From AAA044-D11 sp009705075 (GTDB lineage Bacteria > Actinomycetota > Actinomycetes > Nanopelagicales > Nanopelagicaceae), in NCBI GenBank assembly GCA_965268675.1, contig OZ254179.1, forward strand, positions 496,001-560,000: a stretch of DNA of 64,000 nt. Reading direction: 5' to 3'. This document shows, in pieces, positions 41,570 through 49,696 of this stretch. Numbering within the stretch: the stretch's first letter is position 1; each line of letters opens with the position of its first letter. The translations under genes were made by a program, and so were the position numbers. The notes beneath the pieces are model-generated. The model was not told the DNA's origin and made no database searches. It worked only from the letters and a program-made list of their open reading frames with translations.

Positions 41570-41950
41570 CTACTTTGCAGCAGCCTTCTTGCGACGCTTC
41601 TTTGGAGCAGCTGCTTTAACTGCTGCCTTCTTACGACGCTTTGGAGCAGCCTTCTTAGCTGCTGCCTTCTTGCGACGCTTTGGAGCAGCCTTCTTAGCTG
41701 CTGCCTTCTTACGACGCTTTGGAGCAGCCTTCTTAGCTGCTGCCTTCTTACGACGCTTTGGAGCAGCCTTCTTAGCTGCTGCCTTCTTACGACGCTTTGG
41801 AGCAGCCTTCTTAGCTGCTGCCTTCTTGCGACGCTTCTTTGGTGCTGCTACTGCTGTAGCAGCTGCCTTCTTGCGACGCTTCTTTGGTGCTGCTGTTTTA
41901 GCAGCTGCCTTCTTGCGACGCTTTGGTGCAGATTTCTTAGCTGCGGCCAT
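41570..41950 (-). CDS. Histone H1-like Lys/Ala/Arg-rich repeat protein
   Basis: About 126 residues made almost entirely of a 13-residue unit, KKAAPKRRKKAAA, with five near-identical copies in the middle and variants at both ends. There is no globular domain. Such tails bind DNA non-specifically and compact the nucleoid; in actinobacteria they usually follow an HU domain (HupB), which is absent here. ATG 41950 has AGGAG before it. The 39-bp DNA repeats make length polymorphism likely. Confidence 0.8.
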   Translation of the reverse strand: MAAAKKSAPKRRKKAAAKTAAPKKRRKKAAATAVAAPKKRRKKAAAKKAAPKRRKKAAAKKAAPKRRKKAAAKKAAPKRRKKAAAKKAAPKRRKKAAAKKAAPKRRKKAAVKAAAPKKRRKKAAAK

Positions 41951-41956
41951 GTACAT

Positions 41957-42135
41957 CTCCTAATCAGAATAGTTCGATCCGTCACCGAACCTGTTCATGG
42001 ATAAGCGTGTCATTAAATGCAAAAACTTTCCACTATTTTGCGTGATTTTTTACCTGCGTGTCGCAACAATATTTTTTTATATTTTTATGTATTTCGCGAA
42101 ATGTTTTTCGCAAAATTAGCGATTTTTTTTAATAA
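41957..42135. other. AT-rich intergenic region
   Basis: Contains the promoter side of the histone-like gene (minus-strand TATTCT upstream of the AGGAG site) and, nearer the MFS gene's end, poly-A/T tracts and TTTCGCGAAA. The latter may be part of a weak terminator for the MFS gene. Nothing else is recognised. Confidence 0.4.
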
Positions 42136-43431
42136 TTACTGATCTGAATCGCCATTTTGCACCTTTTTTGCATCTTCAGCCCGAATTTTTCGCTGCTCAA
42201 CCGCAAATTCGTTGGTTCTGGCGTCGTATTTTCTAAATTTTGGGAGTGCAGCGGCCGCAATCGATACAAAACCGATGCAAAGCAGTCCGCCACTTATTAC
42301 CGATGTACGCAAGTTGGTAACAGCGGCAAATGTTCCGGCACGCATCTGCCCACCCAGTGGTCCAACCGAGTAAGAAAGTAATTCGATTCCCGCCAATCTT
42401 CCGCGAAGTTCATCGGGTATCGATTGATTCCAGATAGCTCCTCGAAAAAGGGCGCTGACCATGTCAGATGCCCCGGCAAGTGCCAAGAAGAGAAGGATTA
42501 AAAAGAGCGAGTTGGTCGTCCCGGCAAGAGTTATAGCGGCTCCCCAACCAAGTGCAGCCAGAAAAACTGCACGACCATGGTGGTGATAATTTTTTATCCA
42601 ACCACTTGTCAAGGTTACGAATACTGAACCAATAGTTCCGGCGGCGTAAAACAATCCAAGTGCCCAAGTGGCATTTAACTGATCAGCCCAAAATGGAAAG
42701 AGTGCATTTGGCATGGCAAAGAACATGGCTGCCAAATCCACCAAGTAAGTGCCCAGTAGGTCTTTTCGAGAGGTGGCGTATCGAATGCCTTCAGCCATTG
42801 CTTTCATTGTTGGTGCAGATTCTTTTTCAGTAGGTTTCACAGACTTAACTCTGAGAATGAAAATTATTGAAATAGCAAATGTGATTACATCAACCAGGTA
42901 TGCAGTTCCGGTACCGGCAGTTGCTAATAAAATTCCTGCCAACGCCGGGCCAGTGATAACTCCGGTCTGCCAGCGCAACGACATCAGAGCACTTGCTGAA
43001 GGTAGGTCGGCGTGGCCAACAAGTCTCGGCAGAATTGCATCAGCACTTGGTCTCTGCAATCCATCAAGGGCGGCGAAGGATCCGGCCACAATGTAAATCC
43101 AAATCAAACTCGGTTCTGCCAACTGGCTATTTATGAAGAGCGAGAAGGTCATCACCATTAGGGCAAACTCGGTAAACAGAATCATCTTTCGGCGATCGAC
43201 CCGATCGGCTAAGACGCCACCATAAAGCCCAAAAACAATCAGTGGGATAAGTTCAACTGCCCCCATCAAGCCGACTGCAATATAAGAGTTGGTTAGCTCC
43301 TTGATTTGAAAGGGCAGCGCGACATAAGTGATCATCGAGCCGAAGTAACTAATTAGGCCAGAGCTCCATAACCGACGAAAATCTGGATATTTTCGAAGCG
43401 GTGAGATATCTACCGCTATTTTTTTGAGCAC
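42136..43431 (-). CDS. MFS transporter, EntS-like
   Basis: 431 residues, twelve predicted helices. YPDFRRLWSSGLISYFGSMIT is the opening typical of the enterobactin-exporter-like (EntS/MFS_3) family, and GVLADRVDRRKM is the loop 2-3 motif. It exports a small molecule, possibly a siderophore or drug; no siderophore genes are near. GTG start with TAGATT 6 nt before it (leaderless). Confidence 0.88.
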   Translation of the reverse strand: MLKKIAVDISPLRKYPDFRRLWSSGLISYFGSMITYVALPFQIKELTNSYIAVGLMGAVELIPLIVFGLYGGVLADRVDRRKMILFTEFALMVMTFSLFINSQLAEPSLIWIYIVAGSFAALDGLQRPSADAILPRLVGHADLPSASALMSLRWQTGVITGPALAGILLATAGTGTAYLVDVITFAISIIFILRVKSVKPTEKESAPTMKAMAEGIRYATSRKDLLGTYLVDLAAMFFAMPNALFPFWADQLNATWALGLFYAAGTIGSVFVTLTSGWIKNYHHHGRAVFLAALGWGAAITLAGTTNSLFLILLFLALAGASDMVSALFRGAIWNQSIPDELRGRLAGIELLSYSVGPLGGQMRAGTFAAVTNLRTSVISGGLLCIGFVSIAAAALPKFRKYDARTNEFAVEQRKIRAEDAKKVQNGDSDQ

Positions 43432-43452
43432 TGGGATAATCTATTTAATATT

Positions 43453-44256
43453 TTAGTGAAAAGTTTGTTCTGGGCCAGGGAATTGCCCAGCAGAAACCTC
43501 ACTTGCAAATTCTTTAGCAGCACCTAACATTTCGGCCCGCAGGTTGCGATAGGCCTTTGCCAACTTTGGTGGATTCTTGGTAATGCCCATCAAATCGGTC
43601 CAGACTAGGACTTGAGCATCACAGTACTTTCCAGCGCCAATTCCGACAGTTGGGATTGAGAGCTCTTCAGAAATTTTCTTGGCCAGATCTTCTGGGACTA
43701 GCTCTAAGACAATGGCAAATACTCCAGCCGCTTCGAGAGTTTTAGCATCTTCAATTATCTGCGCCGCCCCATCGCCCCGCCCTTGAACTTTAAAGCCACC
43801 AAGAGCATGGACTGATTGTGGAGTCAGGCCAAGGTGTCCCATTACTGGAATTCCGGCGGCGATTAACTTCTTGATTTGAGGAACCACTTTTGCCCCGCCT
43901 TCCAACTTCACAGCATGAGCTTTCGCCTCCTTGAAAAACCTAATTCCTGTAGCAAGGGAGGCATCGGGTCCAGACTCGTATGATCCAAAAGGAAAATCGG
44001 CCACGACCATTGCTCGTGATGTTGAATTAACGACCGCTCGTGTCAATGGAATTAGCTCATCTACAGTTACGGGAATCGTGTTCACCTCACCTAAGAAGTT
44101 ATTGCCCGCCGAATCTCCCACCAACAGAACTGGGATATTGGCCTCGTCGAAAATCTCGGCAGTCATCTGCTCGTAGCAAGTTAGCATCGCCCATTTTTCG
44201 CCGCGCTTTTTGAAGGCAGCCAAATCAGAAATAGAGATTCGATTAATTTGAGTCAT
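43453..44256 (-). CDS. panB: 3-methyl-2-oxobutanoate hydroxymethyltransferase
   Basis: 267 residues. LLVGDSAGNNFLG, DFPFGSYESG, VKLEGG, MGHLGLTPQSVH and IPTVGIGAG are the PanB motifs (Mg2+ and ketopantoate sites). It catalyses the first committed step of pantothenate synthesis, using methylene-tetrahydrofolate. AGGAGCTGCTC precedes the ATG. No other pan gene is nearby. Confidence 0.96.
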   Translation of the reverse strand: MTQINRISISDLAAFKKRGEKWAMLTCYEQMTAEIFDEANIPVLLVGDSAGNNFLGEVNTIPVTVDELIPLTRAVVNSTSRAMVVADFPFGSYESGPDASLATGIRFFKEAKAHAVKLEGGAKVVPQIKKLIAAGIPVMGHLGLTPQSVHALGGFKVQGRGDGAAQIIEDAKTLEAAGVFAIVLELVPEDLAKKISEELSIPTVGIGAGKYCDAQVLVWTDLMGITKNPPKLAKAYRNLRAEMLGAAKEFASEVSAGQFPGPEQTFH

Positions 44257-44366
44257 GAGCAGCTCCTAGTTTCAAATTTTGCGAACTCAAGGCCGGCTTT
44301 CGGTCCCTGGTCGCTCTTTGAACTTAAAGAAAGTGTAACCAATTCTTATGCAGGTAGGCTAGCCAC

Positions 44367-46079
44367 ATGGGAAATGCAAGCGGATTCAACACCGGCCAAT
44401 TGCGAATAGCCCTTGCTCAAGTTAACCCGACACTCGGTGATTTAACTGGTAATAGCGAGTTAATTTGTGAATATGCCGCAAAGGCAAAGGTTGCCGGAGC
44501 CCATGTCGTGCTCTTTCCTGAGATGGTTATGACGGGGTATCCCGTAGAAGATCTTGCGCTTCGTCAGACTTTTAGGGTCGCGAGTAAGACCGCTGTTTTA
44601 GAAGTTGCAGATCGCCTGGAGGATCAAGGTTTTGGGGAGATGCTCGCGTTAGTTGGTTATCTAGATGGAAGCGATGAACAGAAACCTCAGAATGCTGTCG
44701 CACTTATTTATCGCGGCGAAGTAGTTGCTCGTTATGTAAAGCACCATCTGCCAAATTATGGCGTCTTTGATGAATTTAGAAATTTTGTCGCCGGCGATCG
44801 CTCGCTTGTAGTTCGATTCCATGGCATCGATATCGGAATCGCAATTTGTGAAGATATCTGGGTTGATGATGGACCTGTCGCAGAATTGAAAGCGCGTACT
44901 CCTGGACTTGTACTGGTCCCAAATGGCAGCCCCTTCGAAAGAGCAAAAGAAGATGTCCGTCAATCATTGGTAAGGAAGCGAGCGAAAGATATCGGCGCTC
45001 CGCTGGCCTATGTAAATATGACCGGTGCTCAAGATGACTTAGTTTTCGATGGTGACAGTATCGTCGCAACTGCAAATGGTGACATTGTTGCAAGAGCCCC
45101 ACAATTCTTCGACGGCCTAATGGTTGTTGATTTAGATTTGCGAATTGGCACCTCAACGCCTGATGTTGTTTTGACTGAGGCGCCGCTGGCCCCATACGAG
45201 AAAATTACCCATGGCATAGCCCACCCAATGAGCGAGCTTTCGCAGACCTGGCAAGCCCTAGTTGTTGGACTTCGCGATTACGTTGAAAAGAACAAATTTA
45301 AGAGTGTAATTCTCGGACTCTCCGGAGGAATTGATTCCGCCCTTGTTGCAACAATTGCAGCTGATGCGATTGGCGCCGACCGGGTCTTTGGCGTAGGTCT
45401 GCCAAGTCGTTATTCATCTGATCACTCGCTAACAGATGCTGCTGAACTTGCTAAGAGCGTTGGCCTAAATTATCGGGTTATCGAAATCGAACCAATGGTT
45501 TCCACTTTCTTGACCCAACTTGGATTGACTGGTCTGGCTGAAGAGAATGTTCAGGCGCGAGTTCGTGGAACAACACTCATGGGGCTTTCAAATCAAGAGG
45601 GACATTTGGTTCTTGCAACCGGTAACAAATCTGAACTCGCTGTCGGGTACTCAACTATGTATGGCGATGCCGTCGGGGGATATGCACCTATTAAAGATCT
45701 CTTTAAAACTGATGTTTGGGCACTTGCAAAGTGGCGCAATACTCAAGCAACTAAAAATGGGCAGACACCTCCAATCCCAACCAATTCGATTTCTAAAGAG
45801 CCAAGCGCCGAACTTCGTCCTGGCCAAAAAGATACAGATTCGCTTCCAGATTATTTATTGCTTGATCAAATTTTGCATATCTATATCGAACAGGATCTCG
45901 GACTTGCGGGAGTGTTGGCGGCAGGATTTGATTTAGAGCTGGCCACCAAAATCATTCGGATGGTGGATGCGGCTGAATACAAGCGCCGCCAATATGCACC
46001 TGGAACCAAGATTTCTAAGCGGGCATTTGGTAAAGATCGCCGTTTGCCAATTACGTCAGCCTGGCGCGAGCATAATTAA
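44367..46079 (+). CDS. nadE: Glutamine-dependent NAD+ synthetase
   Basis: 570 residues with two domains. Residues 10-270 are a nitrilase-type glutaminase (FPEMVMTGYP with Glu, the catalytic Cys in AICEDIW), and residues 290-570 are the synthetase with the PP-loop LSGGIDSALVA. It converts deamido-NAD to NAD using ammonia from glutamine. TAGGCT lies 6 nt before the ATG (leaderless). Confidence 0.96.
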   Translation: MGNASGFNTGQLRIALAQVNPTLGDLTGNSELICEYAAKAKVAGAHVVLFPEMVMTGYPVEDLALRQTFRVASKTAVLEVADRLEDQGFGEMLALVGYLDGSDEQKPQNAVALIYRGEVVARYVKHHLPNYGVFDEFRNFVAGDRSLVVRFHGIDIGIAICEDIWVDDGPVAELKARTPGLVLVPNGSPFERAKEDVRQSLVRKRAKDIGAPLAYVNMTGAQDDLVFDGDSIVATANGDIVARAPQFFDGLMVVDLDLRIGTSTPDVVLTEAPLAPYEKITHGIAHPMSELSQTWQALVVGLRDYVEKNKFKSVILGLSGGIDSALVATIAADAIGADRVFGVGLPSRYSSDHSLTDAAELAKSVGLNYRVIEIEPMVSTFLTQLGLTGLAEENVQARVRGTTLMGLSNQEGHLVLATGNKSELAVGYSTMYGDAVGGYAPIKDLFKTDVWALAKWRNTQATKNGQTPPIPTNSISKEPSAELRPGQKDTDSLPDYLLLDQILHIYIEQDLGLAGVLAAGFDLELATKIIRMVDAAEYKRRQYAPGTKISKRAFGKDRRLPITSAWREHN

Positions 46080-46093
46080 ATACCTGCAATCAG

Positions 46094-46131
46094 TTAGCAA
46101 CTAGACATTAAATAGCAACCTTCTTTAGAAT
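46094..46131 (+). promoter_or_regulatory. Promoter of the ABC importer operon with shared box
   Basis: TTAGCAACTAGACAT (46094-46108) is followed by -10 TAGAAT (46126-46131), with -35 TAGACA at 46102-46107 and 18-bp spacing. The first 15 bases recur with one change before the SAM riboswitch at 49496-49510, again as a -35 region. Confidence 0.6.
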
Positions 46132-46132
46132 T

Positions 46133-46144
46133 CCCGAATTCGGG
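46133..46144. promoter_or_regulatory. 12-bp palindrome at the importer transcription start
   Basis: CCCGAATTCGGG is perfectly self-complementary and lies right after the -10 element, where a repressor would block RNA polymerase. It is a candidate operator; no regulator gene is adjacent. Confidence 0.45.
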
Positions 46145-46188
46145 GGATCCCAATGTTGTATCTATCAGAAGAAGTGAAGGGCTTAAGA

Positions 46189-47040
46189 ATGAGAAAACTT
46201 AAATTTATTGCTCCGCTAGCTATTGCAGCACTGCTGCTCACAAGCTGCGGTTCTTCAGGTGAGAGCAAATCTGCTTCAGCTTCTGCTGAGTGCAAGGCTG
46301 GCGCGCTTTCAACGGTGACTCCTGATGTTTTAACAATCGCAACCGGCGAACCTGCATATTCACCTTGGGTCCTAAATGACAAGCCAGAATCAGGCGAAGG
46401 TTTTGAAGCCGCTGTTGCATATGCAATTGCCAAGGAACTTGGTTACAAGAACGAAAATGTGAAGTGGGTTCGTACTACATTCGATGGCGCAATTGCTCCA
46501 GGACCAAAGACCTTCGATTTCAACATTCAGCAATACTCAATAACTGCAGAACGCGCAAAGGTTGTCGACTTCTCATCTTCTTACTACAAGTCAAACCAAT
46601 CAATCGTCTCCTTCAAGGGAAGCAAGATTGCCAGCGCAAAGTCAATCGCTGATATCAAGGCAGCAAATCCAAAGATTGGTGCAGCCGTTGGAACAACTTC
46701 ACTTGACGCCGTTGAAAACGTACTCGGCCTAAAGCCACAAGTTTTCAATGACAACGCTGCTGGTGTTGCCGCACTTAAGAATGGCCAGATTGATGGCTTC
46801 GTAGTTGATCTACCAACTGCGTTCTATCTATCTGCTGCAGAGATTAAGGATGGAATCATTGTTGGCCAACTTGAAAATTCAAGTTCAGCCGATGAAGGTG
46901 CCGGACTCCTTCTTGCAAAGGACAGCCCAATTACATCTTGCGTAACTAACGCGCTAGAGGCAATCCGCAAGAGCGGGGAGCTAGAAACAATTACAAATAA
47001 GTGGCTAACTTCTGCTGCAGGAGCGCCGTTCTTAAAGTAA
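46189..47040 (+). CDS. Amino-acid ABC transporter substrate-binding lipoprotein
   Basis: 283 residues. The lipobox is LLLTSCGSS, so the mature Cys is lipid-anchored. The domain is a cluster-3 periplasmic binding protein for polar amino acids (YSPWVLNDKPESGEGFEAAVAYAIAKELG; FDFNIQQYSITAERAKVVDFS). ATG 46189 is chosen over one 36 bases upstream because it puts the positive charges directly before the signal and has GAAGGG upstream. First gene of a four-gene operon. Confidence 0.92.
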   Translation: MRKLKFIAPLAIAALLLTSCGSSGESKSASASAECKAGALSTVTPDVLTIATGEPAYSPWVLNDKPESGEGFEAAVAYAIAKELGYKNENVKWVRTTFDGAIAPGPKTFDFNIQQYSITAERAKVVDFSSSYYKSNQSIVSFKGSKIASAKSIADIKAANPKIGAAVGTTSLDAVENVLGLKPQVFNDNAAGVAALKNGQIDGFVVDLPTAFYLSAAEIKDGIIVGQLENSSSADEGAGLLLAKDSPITSCVTNALEAIRKSGELETITNKWLTSAAGAPFLK

Positions 47041-47053
47041 TCTCCAACCTAAT

Positions 47054-47965
47054 ATGAGTAATGAAATAGGGCGTCCATCTGAATCTGATTCAGGTGCGGC
47101 GCCCTATAACTTTGGCGGAGTCTGGGTTCCAAGCGAACTTGAAATTGCAAGACGGGCCGCACGGAGAACGCGAAATACTAGAAATTCAATAATTGCAATC
47201 TTTTCAAGCATCGTTGTTATGGGCGGACTAGCTCTAATCGCAGTGACATCGCCTGGTTGGAAATCATTATCTGACACCTTCTTTGCGTGGGCATATGGCG
47301 TTGAAGTTTTACCAAAAATAATTCTCGGGTTCGGCACAAATGTGACGCTTACTCTGATCGCATCAACATGTGTCGCGATTCTTGGTTTAAGCATCGCCCT
47401 TATAAGAACCTCAAGGTCTCCAGCCTTGGCACCTTTTCGAATTCTGGCAACGTTATATGTAGATATATTTCGAGGAATCCCAATGTTGCTGGTAATTCTT
47501 TTAGTTGGATTTGGAATTCCGGCTCTGCGAATCCAAGGGCTAACGAATAATGTTTTAGTCCTAGGAACAATCGCGGTAATCATTACTTACACCGCATATG
47601 TAGCCGAAGTTATTCGAAGTGGAATTCTGACAATTCACCCTAGCCAGCGAGCAGCAGCTAGATCTCTCGGTTTAAGCCATTTCCAGAGCCTGCGATATGT
47701 GGTTCTGCCACAAGCATTTAGAAGAGTGACGCCACCGCTTTTAAATGACTTGGTTGCTTTAATTAAAGACACCGGTTTAGTTTCAATCCTTGGTGTGACA
47801 GATGCTGTCCGCGCGGCCCAGATAGCCAGCAGCCGAAGCTTTAATTACACACCTTATGTAATGGCTGCGATCATCTTTTTACTAGTGACTATTCCGCTTA
47901 CTCGTTTCACTGACCGAACGCTTCGACGTTCAATCGAGCGCCAGAATGCGACCGGTGTCGCATGA
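47054..47965 (+). CDS. Amino-acid ABC transporter permease
   Basis: 303 residues, about five or six helices of the HisMQ type after a cytoplasmic N-terminus of some 50 residues. The ATPase-docking EAA-like loop reads SQRAAARSLGLSHFQSLRYVVLPQA. It overlaps the ATPase gene by 4 nt (ATGA). Confidence 0.92.
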   Translation: MSNEIGRPSESDSGAAPYNFGGVWVPSELEIARRAARRTRNTRNSIIAIFSSIVVMGGLALIAVTSPGWKSLSDTFFAWAYGVEVLPKIILGFGTNVTLTLIASTCVAILGLSIALIRTSRSPALAPFRILATLYVDIFRGIPMLLVILLVGFGIPALRIQGLTNNVLVLGTIAVIITYTAYVAEVIRSGILTIHPSQRAAARSLGLSHFQSLRYVVLPQAFRRVTPPLLNDLVALIKDTGLVSILGVTDAVRAAQIASSRSFNYTPYVMAAIIFLLVTIPLTRFTDRTLRRSIERQNATGVA

Positions 47966-48711
47966 GTCAGCCAGTTCTTGAGGTTAAGCAATTACGAAAG
48001 TCTTATGGCTCTGAAGTTGTTCTTGAAGATATTTCCTTTAGCGTTCCGGTTCATACTGCCACCGTGTTCATTGGGTCATCTGGCTCTGGCAAATCAACCT
48101 TGCTCCGGTGCATAAATTTGTTGGATCAAATTGATGATGGCTCAATAGTTTTAGATGGCGAAGATATAACTGCGGTCGATGCCGATGTAGATAAAGTTCG
48201 CCGCAAACTTGGCATTGTCTTTCAATCATTCAACCTATTTCCCCACATGAAAGTCATCGATAACATCACTCTGGCGCCGATGAAAGTTCAGGGGATTTCC
48301 AAGGAGATTGCTCGGGAGAACGCCTATAAATTGTTGGACCGTTTTGGGTTGCACGATAAGGCTGAAAATTATCCAGATCGCCTAAGTGGTGGACAGCAAC
48401 AGCGCGTTGCGATCATTCGCTCAATCGCCGTGGCACCACGCTTATTACTGCTTGATGAGATTACCTCGGCCCTAGATCCAGTTCTTGTAAATGAAGTTCT
48501 GTCGACTGTGCGAGATTTGAAAATTGAGGGTATGACAATGGTCCTAGCTACCCATGAAATGGGCTTTGCAAAACAGGTTGCTGACGAAGTCTGTTTCTTG
48601 CATCACGGCAAAATCTTGGAGTGGGGAACGCCCGCCCAAATACTTGAGGCGCCACAACAACCTGAAACCAAAGAATTTCTCAAGCGAGTTCATGAAGCAG
48701 GGCGCCTTTAG
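47962..48711 (+). CDS. Amino-acid ABC transporter ATPase
   Basis: 249 residues. Walker A is GSSGSGKST, the signature is LSGGQQQRVAI, and Walker B is LLLLDEITSALDP. This is the GlnQ/HisP type that energises polar amino-acid uptake. Its TAG overlaps the GTG of the next gene. Confidence 0.95.
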   Translation: MSQPVLEVKQLRKSYGSEVVLEDISFSVPVHTATVFIGSSGSGKSTLLRCINLLDQIDDGSIVLDGEDITAVDADVDKVRRKLGIVFQSFNLFPHMKVIDNITLAPMKVQGISKEIARENAYKLLDRFGLHDKAENYPDRLSGGQQQRVAIIRSIAVAPRLLLLDEITSALDPVLVNEVLSTVRDLKIEGMTMVLATHEMGFAKQVADEVCFLHHGKILEWGTPAQILEAPQQPETKEFLKRVHEAGRL

Positions 48712-49499
48712 TGGCAAGCAACTTTGAAATAATTTCTGGCAATCCCAATTCTCAAATCATTATTCATGTGCCACATTCCGCCAGATTTATTCCAGAAGAT
48801 GTGCGCCGAGATATTTTATTGAGCGATGTCAATCTAGAAACCGAATTAGATTCTATGACCGATTCACTTACCGCCGAAATAGTTCTGCATGCGACCGCCG
48901 GTCTGACCAACCCGCCAACTTTATTCATGAATAAATTCTCTAGGTTAGTGATAGATCCAGAGCGCTTTCCAGATGAGCGCGAAGTCATGAACAAAATTGG
49001 GATGGGCGCGGTCTATCTAAAAACATCTACTGGATCTCAACTTCGGAAACCGGATTTTGATGGCTCCGAATTAATTGCAAATTATTTTGACCCCTATGCC
49101 AAAGCATTCACTGAGTTAGTCGAAACCACTTTGCAGAAATTTAATGAAGTCATAATTATTGATTTCCATTCATATCGAGCCGAGCAGCATATAAATGCAG
49201 TGAATCATGGGCAGGAGCGGCCACCTGTTTGTATAGGTACAGATGAATTCCACACGCCACCAGAGCTTTCCCAGAAAGCGAGATCCCACTTCTCGATTTT
49301 TGGTCCAATAGTTTTCAACCAACCCTATTCAGGGACTTATGTTCCCCTCGATTTCTATGGCACCGAGCCCAGAGTTAAATCGCTAATGCTTGAGAATCGA
49401 GCTGATTTGCTGGTGGATGAGAAGTTAAATCCAGGGCCTATGTTCGATGAATATTCAGACGTGCTTGCGAGCTTCATAGAGGCTCTTGCAAATAATTAG
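48711..49499 (+). CDS. N-formylglutamate amidohydrolase-like enzyme
   Basis: 262 residues. HVPHSARFIP, the middle PTLFMNKFSRLVIDPERF and IIDFHSYRAEQ match the N-formylglutamate amidohydrolase (HutG-type) family with its zinc ligands. It would release glutamate from N-formylglutamate or a similar acylated amino acid. Location in the ABC importer operon suggests that the imported substrate is what it hydrolyses. Its stop codon lies within the shared promoter box of the metY riboswitch transcript. Confidence 0.85.
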   Translation: MASNFEIISGNPNSQIIIHVPHSARFIPEDVRRDILLSDVNLETELDSMTDSLTAEIVLHATAGLTNPPTLFMNKFSRLVIDPERFPDEREVMNKIGMGAVYLKTSTGSQLRKPDFDGSELIANYFDPYAKAFTELVETTLQKFNEVIIIDFHSYRAEQHINAVNHGQERPPVCIGTDEFHTPPELSQKARSHFSIFGPIVFNQPYSGTYVPLDFYGTEPRVKSLMLENRADLLVDEKLNPGPMFDEYSDVLASFIEALANN

Positions 49500-49532
49500 C
49501 AATTAGACATCACTCAAGTAGTTATTTACAAT
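49496..49532 (+). promoter_or_regulatory. Promoter of SAM riboswitch-metY-metX
   Basis: -35 TAGACA (49504-49509), 17-bp spacer, -10 TACAAT (49527-49532), giving a start just before the riboswitch. It includes the TTAGCAAYTAGACAT box shared with the ABC importer operon. Confidence 0.65.
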
Positions 49533-49540
49533 TTCGCCAA

Positions 49541-49640
49541 GGTCATGAGTTCCAGGTTTTAGCCCCGGCTTACTGGACGGCAACCCTCCACCACGGTGGG
49601 GTGCTCCGGGTGAAGACCAGGTCAGTTGCAAATTGCAATT
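49541..49640 (+). promoter_or_regulatory. SAM-IV-type riboswitch
   Basis: GGTCATGAG at 49541 pairs with the later GAAGACC. The core AGCCCCGGCTTACTGGACGG, CAACCCTCC, GGTGGGGTGCTCCGGGTGA and GACCAGG closely follow the actinobacterial SAM-IV (or SAM-I/IV) consensus. It precedes metY, a methionine gene, so high S-adenosylmethionine should switch expression off. The exact 3' boundary is uncertain. Confidence 0.88.
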
Positions 49641-49696
49641 GGCAAGCGTGGGTAACGAAATAAATCGCTACCCCCTTATTTTCTGGGAGGTCTGTA

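Noticed and set aside
41589..41963. Open frame opposite the histone-like gene
   Set aside because: It is an antisense shadow of the Lys/Ala repeat, with an implausible Ala/Phe/Arg repeat protein.
44257..44366. Riboswitch between panB and nadE
   Set aside because: Short GC-rich complementary words exist near 44290-44325, but they do not form a consistent known motif, and nadE appears leaderless.
46125..46150. Vector polylinker contamination
   Set aside because: EcoRI-, SmaI- and BamHI-like words are close together, but promoter, palindrome and gene continue naturally on both sides, and no other vector sequence is present.
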